Part shown: in pieces, positions 1 through 5,469 of the stretch
How the letters are laid out: every line of letters begins with the position of its first letter
Numbering within the stretch: position 1 is the first letter of the stretch
Assembly (NCBI GenBank): GCA_002471225.1
Contig: DKPO01000043.1
Location: 1 to 6,772, forward strand
DNA from: Porphyromonadaceae bacterium UBA7332
GTDB taxonomy: Bacteria; Bacteroidota; Bacteroidia; Bacteroidales; UBA7332
Direction of reading: 5' to 3'
Length of the DNA stretch: 6,772 bases
Position numbers and translations under genes: made by a program
The notes under the pieces: model-generated
The model's database searches: none
What the model was told of the DNA's origin: nothing
Seen by the model: the letters and a program-made list of their open reading frames with translations, nothing else

Positions 1-5
1 TTCAT
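1..5 (-). CDS. Possible first codon of the gene controlled by the attenuator (partial, off-window)
   Basis: Reading leftward, an ATG occupies 5-3 followed by AA, so a gene starting with Met and then Lys or Asn could begin here and continue past the window edge. It lies about 40 nt after the attenuator terminator, a usual distance for the first structural gene. Only five bases are visible, so this is a placement guess from context. From the leader peptide composition the gene is expected to serve phenylalanine/tyrosine synthesis (for example prephenate dehydratase) or Phe-tRNA charging. Confidence 0.3.
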
Positions 6-45
6 ATAGGGTATTATTTTGTTTTAATGTATTAATAAAAAAAAA

Positions 46-71
46 GTCCCGCTTACGTTTGTAAGCGGGAC
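46..71 (-). terminator. Intrinsic terminator of the Phe/Tyr attenuator
   Basis: A perfect 11-bp inverted repeat (46-56 and 61-71, arms GTCCCGCTTAC / GTAAGCGGGAC) has a 4-nt loop. On the minus strand it is followed at once by nine T residues (37-45), the form of a rho-independent terminator. The plus-strand side lacks a clean T run, so it works leftward. It is the most GC-rich element in this stretch. Its 5' arm on the transcript (71-61) can instead pair with the segment at 123-116, so its formation is probably conditional. Confidence 0.88.
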
Positions 72-115
72 CTTATATATTTTTTCAGAATTTTACTTCG
101 ATACTACATACGACC

Positions 116-123
116 TCCCGCTT
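116..123 (-). promoter_or_regulatory. Antiterminator segment
   Basis: The transcript reads AAGCGGGA here, an exact complement to TCCCGCTT at 70-63 inside the 5' arm of the terminator (8 bp, five of them G-C). It begins at the first base after the TAG stop of the aromatic leader frame (126-124), so a ribosome terminating there would hide it. Pairing here and pairing in the terminator exclude each other. Confidence 0.7.
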
Positions 124-186
124 CTACTTGCTAAAAAAGTAAAAGTAAAAAAAGAAGAAATAATATGTAGTGCTGAATAAATTCAT
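124..186 (-). CDS. Phe/Tyr-rich leader peptide (20 aa)
   Basis: The frame starts at ATG 186-184 and ends at TAG 126-124. It encodes 20 residues, of which 8 are Phe and 4 are Tyr. Residues 8-18 (YYFFFFYFYFF) are aromatic without interruption, and the peptide ends in Ser-Lys. This resembles the control peptide of phenylalanine attenuators such as pheL of enterobacteria, with Tyr added. The start lies about 25 nt after the expected transcription start of the promoter at 218-247 and has no Shine-Dalgarno sequence, as is usual in Bacteroidota. The product itself is probably without function; what matters is the ribosome's position while decoding Phe and Tyr codons. A chance origin from the A-rich plus strand could explain the TTT codons but not the interspersed TTC, TAC and TAT codons together with the promoter, stop position and terminator. 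Confidence 0.82.
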   Translation of the reverse strand: MNLFSTTYYFFFFYFYFFSK

Positions 187-217
187 AACTGTTTCGTTTT
201 TTTTGTTATTCTGTTGG

Positions 218-247
218 CAAAAGTAATTGTTTGTTTTATATCTGCAA
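218..247 (-). promoter_or_regulatory. Bacteroidota-type promoter of the attenuator transcript
   Basis: On the minus strand TTG (247-245) is followed by exactly 19 nt and then TACTTTTG (225-218). This matches the Bacteroides primary-sigma consensus TTG-N19-TAnnTTTG at every defined position. Transcription should begin near 211. The promoter lies 26 bp downstream of the pnuC stop codon and drives a leader with no long gene inside the window, which shows that a separate transcription unit begins here. Confidence 0.78.
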
Positions 248-272
248 GTAAAACCTGATTTTTTTTTACTTT

Positions 273-965
273 TTATTTTGAGAGACGCATCCAGTTAATA
301 TATCCATAAATGGAATTTATAAAGTATCCGCTCCACATTCCTATCATTACGAAAGAGTGGTCTCCTCCTTTTTGATAAGCCAGAATCCATAAAATTACTG
401 ATATAATATTGACAGTAATCCAAATTAGCCATTGTTCCGCATAGGCTTTAATTGCCAGCAACATGGCTACAACGGAAAGAATTGTAGATGCCGAATCCAA
501 TCCCGGCTGGTTTCCACGAATGCTCTGAAGTAAGAAACTGTACAAATAAATAAGTACGGCACAAACCAAAAACAAAATCGCACGATTTTTCCAGCTCAAC
601 CGGAATGTCTTTACAATTCCTTCATCGCCTTTATCTTTTTTCATATGTTTTGACCACATATAGTAACCGATAAATTGCATCGGAACATAAAAGCCAAGAT
701 TAAGCATTACTTCTCCGTAATAAGAGGATTTATAAGAAACATAAGCGTAAAGGAAACCATTGATCAAACCAAAAAGGAAGTTTGTAATATTTCCTTTTGC
801 AGCCAATAGAACACAAAGAATTCCGCTGAAACTCGTTGTTAATGATATGACATCGATTTGCTTTTTATCTACGATTGAAATGATATTAACTGTCAGTAGC
901 AATATCAATATGAAATAATCAAATAGATTAAATCGAATAAACTTCAACTGTCTGAACAACTCCAT
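273..965 (-). CDS. pnuC: PnuC-family vitamin transporter (nicotinamide riboside, possibly thiamine)
   Basis: This 230-residue inner-membrane protein is of the usual size for the PnuC family, which moves nicotinamide riboside or related vitamins by facilitated diffusion, trapped by phosphorylation inside the cell. About seven hydrophobic helices can be seen (starting near residues 15, 38, 60, 86, 128, 158 and 178). Family motifs include the N-F-x-F-G-x-x-N stretch at 62-69, Gln97 in the helix ending QFIGYYMW, and the Trp-x-x-Trp pair at 179/182 followed by Asn186, which lies in the substrate region of PnuC structures. The start is the ATG at 965-963. The gene stands alone: a terminator lies upstream and a new promoter follows its 3' end. 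No nicotinamide riboside kinase or thiamine pyrophosphokinase gene and no TonB receptor is in view, so the substrate (nicotinamide riboside, or thiamine as for the PnuT relatives) cannot be fixed. Confidence 0.9.
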   Translation of the reverse strand: MELFRQLKFIRFNLFDYFILILLLTVNIISIVDKKQIDVISLTTSFSGILCVLLAAKGNITNFLFGLINGFLYAYVSYKSSYYGEVMLNLGFYVPMQFIGYYMWSKHMKKDKGDEGIVKTFRLSWKNRAILFLVCAVLIYLYSFLLQSIRGNQPGLDSASTILSVVAMLLAIKAYAEQWLIWITVNIISVILWILAYQKGGDHSFVMIGMWSGYFINSIYGYINWMRLSK

Positions 966-998
966 ATTTAGATAATAAATTGATATTTAAATTGGGCG

Positions 999-1006
999 CA
1001 AAGGTA
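999..1006 (-). promoter_or_regulatory. Putative -7 element for pnuC
   Basis: The minus strand reads TACCTTTG here, a full match to the Bacteroidota -7 consensus TAnnTTTG, 33 bp before the pnuC ATG. No TTG lies at the expected spacing upstream, where the terminator of the HAD gene sits, so only half of the promoter can be recognised. Confidence 0.42.
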
Positions 1007-1013
1007 AATAAAA

Positions 1014-1045
1014 AACGGGTAATGAGCCTAATCTCATTACCCGTT
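1014..1045 (-). terminator. Intrinsic terminator of the HAD hydrolase gene
   Basis: A perfect 13-bp inverted repeat (1014-1026 and 1033-1045, arms AACGGGTAATGAG / CTCATTACCCGTT) has a 6-nt loop. On the minus strand the stem runs into a run of six T. It begins 13 bp after the stop codon of the HAD gene and separates it from pnuC. Confidence 0.88.
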
Positions 1046-1058
1046 CTATTATTTCAAA

Positions 1059-1739
1059 TTAGAGTTGTATCAACTGATCAGCTACATCTATCAATGTATC
1101 TTCTGCTATTTCAGGATTTTGAGCTAATGTATAAAGAGCTGAGTTTTTACGTGCGATAAAGGCTGCACGCATTCCTGATTCTAATGCTCCCGCTATATCC
1201 CATCCATGTGCAGCAATCAATAAACAATCCTCAGGTTCAACGCCCATACGTTCTGCAGCACGTCTGTAAACATGACGATGAGGCTTAAAATAACCGATAT
1301 CATCTACACTGATGCAAGCATCAATATATTCGTCAATCCCTGCAAAGTGAATTTGCTCATTCACTGTCGTATGTGATGAGTTAGTCAAAGTTACTAATTT
1401 ATAGCCTGCAGTTTTGAGCAGTCTTAATCCTTCGGGAACATCTGAATGAGGAGGGGCCTGAGATACCAGATTCAGCACCTTCAATACTTCATCTTTTGTA
1501 TAAACGATATTATTAGCTGTAGCAAGCATTTCAAAAGAGGAGAAAGCTACTTCTCTGAAAGTATGTAAACGATCATTCAATGTATCGACTAGTGAATAAA
1601 GTAACAAGTTTGTAAACCAACATTCTGCCAGATCTCTTCTTCCGCCTAATAACTTCGCTATTTCTTCTTTCAATGGATTAATATCCAATAGAGTCTCCAA
1701 CACATCTAAAAAGATTACTTTCGGTTTTTCGTTTTTCAT
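1059..1739 (-). CDS. HAD-superfamily hydrolase, haloacid dehalogenase type II-like
   Basis: The 226-residue protein has the fold order and length of class I HAD hydrolases close to L-2-haloacid dehalogenases. The nucleophile Asp12 and Thr16 are in FLDVLETL, motif II is Thr119-Asn120 (LVTLTNSS), the conserved Lys152 and Tyr158 are in KPHRHVY, and Asp181 is in the AAHGWD motif. A helical cap domain lies between about residues 20 and 100. In true haloacid dehalogenases an Arg around position 41-42 binds the leaving halide and an Asn precedes the Trp-Asp pair. Here these places hold Phe42 in ECWFTN and His178, so dehalogenation is doubtful and another small acid or phosphate ester may be the substrate. 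The start chosen is the ATG at 1739-1737. An upstream in-frame TTG at 1772 would add 11 residues with no family similarity. The gene forms its own unit between two hairpin terminators. Confidence 0.85.
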   Translation of the reverse strand: MKNEKPKVIFLDVLETLLDINPLKEEIAKLLGGRRDLAECWFTNLLLYSLVDTLNDRLHTFREVAFSSFEMLATANNIVYTKDEVLKVLNLVSQAPPHSDVPEGLRLLKTAGYKLVTLTNSSHTTVNEQIHFAGIDEYIDACISVDDIGYFKPHRHVYRRAAERMGVEPEDCLLIAAHGWDIAGALESGMRAAFIARKNSALYTLAQNPEIAEDTLIDVADQLIQL

Positions 1740-1807
1740 AATGATAGTTTTATAGTTTGAACTATTTTTCAATAAAGAAACAATTCGAAACGATTATTGT
1801 TTGGTTT

Positions 1808-1815
1808 CAAATATA
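1808..1815 (-). promoter_or_regulatory. Putative -7 element for the HAD hydrolase gene
   Basis: The minus strand reads TATATTTG, a match to TAnnTTTG, 68 bp before the ATG at 1739 and just after the cdsA terminator. No TTG lies 19-21 nt upstream. In sequence this rich in A and T a chance match is quite possible. Confidence 0.33.
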
Positions 1816-1849
1816 TAAAACTATTTATTGAAGCTATTATATTTCAACA

Positions 1850-1894
1850 AAAAAAGCTATTATTGAAAGTAAAACTTTCAATAATAGCTTTTTT
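1850..1894 (-). terminator. Intrinsic terminator of cdsA
   Basis: The inverted repeat (1850-1869 and 1875-1894, core arms AGCTATTATTGAAAG / CTTTCAATAATAGCT) is perfect over 20 bp including its A/T flanks, with the 5-nt loop TAAAA. Read leftward the stem ends in a T run, 15 bp after the cdsA stop codon. The flanks are symmetrical (A run left, T run right), so it could act in both directions, although no rightward gene is present here. Confidence 0.87.
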
Positions 1895-1909
1895 ATATTT
1901 GATTCTAAA

Positions 1910-2788
1910 TCAGAATATATTAATCACTGTCAAATAAATTAATGCAGCAGGGATTGCAAATAAAATCGCATCAAAACGATCTAACATTCCGCCATGTCCC
2001 GGTAAAATATTTCCTGAGTCTTTAACTTCCAATAATCTTTTAATCATTGATTCTGTCAAATCTCCGAAAACTCCTGCAACCGCAACAATAAGACCAAATC
2101 CGGCCCATTGAATAAGAGATAAATCCGGAACAAAAATACCATATACAACAGCTCCTATTACACTAAAGACTAAACCGCCCCAAAAACCTTCCCATGATTT
2201 TTTCGGAGATATTCTCTCAAACAGTCTGTGTTTTCCGAACTGACTTCCTACCAGATAAGCTCCTGTATCATTTAGCCAGATCAAAATAAAAATCGGTAAT
2301 ATGAAATGCCAGCTATAAATAGTATCTACATTCAGATAGGCTAAAAAAGACAATAAAGAGAATGGCATTGTTATATACAAATGCCCCATAGAAATCATCG
2401 ACAAGTTAGTCAATGGTGATGAACCATCCTGGTTATACAACTCTTTTGCAAACGTGTACATAAAGTAAAGAACAAAGAGCGATATAATAGGTAACAATAT
2501 TATATTATCCAGATTCAGATTGTTACTCAAAAGTCCGATTGCTGTCGAGGATAATATATTATAATAGAACACTGCCAAAAAAAACAATGCACCAACTAAA
2601 CTATGAAACCATCTGTTTATTGATGTATTTCGTTTCTGATTCATTAAAGAATAGAACTCATTAAGTGACATGTAAGTTATTATGGAGAATAATATTGCAA
2701 AGGTTAAACCATTATACAAAATCCCTCCACACATTACAAGAACAAAAAACAAACCAGTAATAGCTCGTTTTATTAAATTTGGCAGCAT
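1910..2788 (-). CDS. cdsA: Phosphatidate cytidylyltransferase CdsA
   Basis: CdsA makes CDP-diacylglycerol from phosphatidic acid and CTP in the inner membrane, the branch point for phosphatidylethanolamine and other phospholipids. The protein has 292 residues, near the usual 260-290, with about eight hydrophobic helices. The family signature at residues 247-273 is complete: S-M-I-K-R, then Lys256-Asp257, then PGHGGMLDRFD. An earlier conserved block holds Asp174 (WLNDTGAY) and SPKKSWEG at 194-201. These polar residues bind the metal-CTP complex in known structures. The start is the ATG at 2788-2786. The gene follows the Omp85-family gene by 106 bp without a terminator, so read-through is possible, but it has its own promoter (2835-2865). 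A strong hairpin follows the stop codon. Confidence 0.95.
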   Translation of the reverse strand: MLPNLIKRAITGLFFVLVMCGGILYNGLTFAILFSIITYMSLNEFYSLMNQKRNTSINRWFHSLVGALFFLAVFYYNILSSTAIGLLSNNLNLDNIILLPIISLFVLYFMYTFAKELYNQDGSSPLTNLSMISMGHLYITMPFSLLSFLAYLNVDTIYSWHFILPIFILIWLNDTGAYLVGSQFGKHRLFERISPKKSWEGFWGGLVFSVIGAVVYGIFVPDLSLIQWAGFGLIVAVAGVFGDLTESMIKRLLEVKDSGNILPGHGGMLDRFDAILFAIPAALIYLTVINIF

Positions 2789-2834
2789 ATTTTACCGTTT
2801 TTTAAATTATAAAATAAGCCTTAAAAGGCGGTTA

Positions 2835-2865
2835 CAAAGTTACATATTCCTGACTAAATATCAGA
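2835..2865 (-). promoter_or_regulatory. Putative promoter of cdsA
   Basis: On the minus strand TCTG (2865-2862) is followed by exactly 19 nt and TAACTTTG (2842-2835). The -7 box is a perfect TAnnTTTG and the upstream box has one mismatch to TTTG. It would give an untranslated leader of about 40 nt before the cdsA ATG. A short palindrome (GCCT-TAAA-AGGC, 2818-2829) lies close to the expected start site. Confidence 0.55.
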
Positions 2866-2894
2866 CTTCACATTAAGAAATGATTCCAAAAAGA

Positions 2895-5183
2895 TTAAAA
2901 AGGATAACCAACTGCAAAGTTTAACACAAAATCATTTTTACCAGGTTGAATTAAACGCCATGAATCTCTCGCATATAGAGAGGGATCATAAGCCTTAATT
3001 CCTAAATCAAGACGTAAAACAAAATAATCAAAATCAGCTCTGATACCTGCACCATAACCTAAGGCTATCTCTTTGTAGAAAGTATCAAATTGAAACTGCC
3101 CTCCAGGCTGATTGTCATATTTACGCAAAGTCCAGATATTACCGGCATCTATAAAAATCGCTCCATGGAGCTTCCAGAATAAATAACTCCGATACTCTAC
3201 ACTCAAATCCAGTTTTATATCTCCAGACTGATTAATGAAATCAATTCCTTCGGTACGACGATAACGTCCCGGACCTAAAGTTCTAACATTCCATGCCCTC
3301 ACACTGTTTGCACCACCTGCAAAATATCTTTTTTCATAAGGAATCACGGTCATATTACCATAGGGATAAGCAACTCCGAACCCAACATGCCAGGCTATAT
3401 AATTACGTTTATCTATACGATAAGTCATTGCATAATCAAGATCGCCTTTAACGTATTGAGCATACCGGATTCCCAGCATTTCGTATCCTCCATTTACCTT
3501 TTTAGCTTTGGTAAGCGAAGAAATCGCATAAAGCGCATTTCCTGCAGATTCGGCCCCCGCTCTGAAGGTATATCTGATCGGATTAAACTTGTTAAGCTTA
3601 ACATTATTGGTTTTATAATAGGTATAACCTGTGCGTAGTATAAAGTGGTTTTCATAACTATAACGCAAAACCGGATTCACATTTATCTGATCCATCTCAT
3701 TTTTGAATTCGTCAGACATCCGCGGCAAATAGGTATAGCTAAGATCGACAAAATCAAATGTATGTCTGTGTTGCTCTTTAACTGTCCACTTATATCTCCA
3801 TGCTCCCCCCGCGATTACTCGTGTAAACTCGGGACGATGCTGATAGTTGTATGACAGGGCGAATTCTGTATTGGCTCTGATTTTTTTTCGCACACTGCTG
3901 TGCAAAATAGGAAATAAGAAACGGGGAAAGTTTATACTGGTCTCACCTCCAAACTCTGTATAATTATCGGTTATACTTGTTCCATGCAGCTGCTCATACG
4001 CTCCTCTCACTTTAAAAGTCAACATTTCCGATCCCTTAAATATATTACCATGTTTATAGGAAAAGGCAACTGCGGCTCCTAAGTCTCCGGCTGAATGCGT
4101 CCCTTCCAATTCAGTGGAAAATGATTGAGATTTAGCCTTTGATAATTCGATAAGACAAACTAATTCATCCGAATCTTCTGATACCGGATTAAACCGGATA
4201 TTAATAAACTTGATTGCCGGCATACGGCTAAATGCCGAATAGGTAGCATTAACTGAGGATTCATTATAGTAATCTCCGGTATGAAAGTATAGCGCCTGAT
4301 CAATATATTTTGATTTCAGCCAAATGTCATTCAAATTCTCTACGATATAAACTCCTTTATAAAAGATTGTATCTCTTCTCAGATTTTCAAGTTTATATTC
4401 ATCAGCTAAAGGATCAAATGATGTATCCACTATAATTTTACTAATTCGAAAACGATCAAAAGCCGAACGATTCTCATTGGTTTTCGGAACACTCTCTAAA
4501 CTTAGCTGAATCTGATTAGACTGTTCCGTACTATCTGCATAATACAGAAATAAATCTTTATTCAATGCATAATATCCGTTATTACGAAGAATAGAGATCA
4601 GACGTGTACGTTCATCCTCCAGAATTCCATTATCCAAAATCATATTATTCAATATTTTTGGCTGCAACGGATTTGCTGAAAGAATCGAATCCATTACCGG
4701 ATCCTTAATATGCTTTTCATATTCGGATATACGGAACGGCTCACCTGCATGTATTTTATAAGTCACATAAGCTTTTTTCTTCTTATAAATAACAGAAGTA
4801 TCAATCCGGGCATGTAAGAAACCTTTATTTTGAGCTACTTTAGTCAGTTCTTCTACAGTTTTATCTGTCAATTCAGAATTGTAAATAACGGGAGCCTCTC
4901 CTACTCTTTTAATAAAACGGTTTATTCCTAACTTATCATTACGTCCGGATAAACTATATATATGTAACGGCATTTTGAATATACCAAAAACTCTTTGATT
5001 TGGCTTTTGCTTAACATAAGCTTCAAGCTCAGACGATCTCAGGCGTTTATTATCACTCTCAATCGTAAGTTTACTAAGCAAGAATTCATCTTGTTTGACA
5101 TACTTCACTGTACTGCATCCAGAGAGCAATATAAGAAGTAATAATAAAATATGTACGGAAAATGATTTTCTAAATCGATTCAT
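2895..5183 (-). CDS. tamL: Lipid-anchored BamA/TamA-family outer-membrane protein (TamL-like)
   Basis: This 762-residue Omp85-superfamily protein most resembles the TamA-like lipoproteins of Bacteroidota (TamL), thought to help insert or export outer-membrane proteins. A type II signal peptide ends in the lipobox LLSGC, giving lipidated Cys23. Residues from about 24 to 350 are soluble and contain the POTRA-like repeats. From about 370 to the end alternating polar and aromatic strands form a 16-strand type barrel. Near the C terminus is the Omp85 loop-6 motif as NSVRAWNVRTLGPG (626-639, VRAW in place of VRGF/Y), then FIDAGNIW at 677-684, and a final aromatic residue in VGYPF, the usual barrel end signal. 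The start is the ATG at 5183-5181. No tamB-like gene lies next to it in the window, so the TamL assignment rests on the lipobox and family; a paralogue with another client is possible. It diverges from the TPR gene and precedes cdsA. Confidence 0.88.
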   Translation of the reverse strand: MNRFRKSFSVHILLLLLILLSGCSTVKYVKQDEFLLSKLTIESDNKRLRSSELEAYVKQKPNQRVFGIFKMPLHIYSLSGRNDKLGINRFIKRVGEAPVIYNSELTDKTVEELTKVAQNKGFLHARIDTSVIYKKKKAYVTYKIHAGEPFRISEYEKHIKDPVMDSILSANPLQPKILNNMILDNGILEDERTRLISILRNNGYYALNKDLFLYYADSTEQSNQIQLSLESVPKTNENRSAFDRFRISKIIVDTSFDPLADEYKLENLRRDTIFYKGVYIVENLNDIWLKSKYIDQALYFHTGDYYNESSVNATYSAFSRMPAIKFINIRFNPVSEDSDELVCLIELSKAKSQSFSTELEGTHSAGDLGAAVAFSYKHGNIFKGSEMLTFKVRGAYEQLHGTSITDNYTEFGGETSINFPRFLFPILHSSVRKKIRANTEFALSYNYQHRPEFTRVIAGGAWRYKWTVKEQHRHTFDFVDLSYTYLPRMSDEFKNEMDQINVNPVLRYSYENHFILRTGYTYYKTNNVKLNKFNPIRYTFRAGAESAGNALYAISSLTKAKKVNGGYEMLGIRYAQYVKGDLDYAMTYRIDKRNYIAWHVGFGVAYPYGNMTVIPYEKRYFAGGANSVRAWNVRTLGPGRYRRTEGIDFINQSGDIKLDLSVEYRSYLFWKLHGAIFIDAGNIWTLRKYDNQPGGQFQFDTFYKEIALGYGAGIRADFDYFVLRLDLGIKAYDPSLYARDSWRLIQPGKNDFVLNFAVGYPF

Positions 5184-5212
5184 ATAAAATATACGGTCTG
5201 ATACAAAGGTTA

Positions 5213-5220
5213 CAAATTTA
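5213..5220 (-). promoter_or_regulatory. Putative -7 element for the TamL-like gene
   Basis: The minus strand reads TAAATTTG, matching TAnnTTTG, 29 bp before the ATG at 5183. No TTG box occurs at the right spacing upstream, so the match could be chance. Confidence 0.33.
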
Positions 5221-5469
5221 GAATAAGCATCTGATAAAATATCATGAACTTCTTCTTTTTATATCCTGTTTTATCTAATAAACATCTTTTTCTGACAGTA
5301 AAAATGGACAAAAGAGAGGAAAAATCATTTTTTTCGAATATTTTTTTTGATTTTTATTGCACAACTAATCATTAATTCGCAATTTCGGTTCGAAATATTA
5401 TTAGAGATTAGAAATTAAGTATAGTTCAAATATATTACGAAGCCATCTATATTAAATTACATTTTAAAA

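Larger units (their letters stand above)
38..212 (-). promoter_or_regulatory. Phe/Tyr leader-peptide transcription attenuator (5' leader RNA)
   Basis: The stretch from the expected transcription start (about 211) to the end of the terminator U-tract forms a leader of roughly 170-175 nt. In transcript order it holds a 20-codon aromatic-rich frame (186-124), an antiterminator segment AAGCGGGA (123-116) directly after its stop codon, a spacer, and a terminator whose 5' arm contains the exact complement TCCCGCTT (70-63). A second long-range helix can join ACTACATAT (171-163) to GTATGTAGT (111-103), and TTCAG (177-173) to CTGAA (88-84). The logic matches classic attenuation. A ribosome stalled on Phe or Tyr codons leaves 123-116 free to block the terminator, whereas one reaching the stop codon covers it and the terminator forms. 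The sequence elements are seen directly; the regulatory role is inferred. Confidence 0.8.

Noticed and set aside
38..212. Structured small RNA such as 6S RNA in place of an attenuator
   Set aside because: The length would fit, but the aromatic reading frame, the stop codon next to an antiterminator, and the pairing with the terminator arm are better explained by leader-peptide attenuation.
246..271. AT-rich inverted repeat (AAGTAAAA / TTTTACTT) after pnuC as a terminator
   Set aside because: The stem is 8 bp of nearly pure A-T with a 10-nt loop, no T run follows on the minus strand, and it overlaps the -33 box of the attenuator promoter.
2818..2829. Short palindrome GCCTTAAAAGGC as a terminator between the Omp85 gene and cdsA
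   Set aside because: It can form only a 4-bp stem with a 4-nt loop and is followed by a mixed A/T stretch rather than a T run; too weak for a terminator call.
2682..2876. 64-codon plus-strand open frame
   Set aside because: It overlaps the 5' end of cdsA antisense, has no family resemblance, and extends through the cdsA promoter.
3387..3854. Two plus-strand open frames (3387-3638 and 3645-3854)
   Set aside because: Both are antisense to the clear barrel-coding part of the Omp85 gene and show no protein-family features.
5334..5400. Repeated TTCGAA-containing motifs in the divergent gap as operators
   Set aside because: The two copies differ in length, TTCGAA is a self-palindrome that recurs by chance in AT-rich DNA, and no matching promoter for the TPR gene could be identified near them.
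5359..5427. Possible plus-strand promoter for the TPR gene (TATAGTTC at 5420-5427 or GCAATTTC further left)
   Set aside because: Neither matches TAnnTTTG well, and neither has both boxes at the right spacing.
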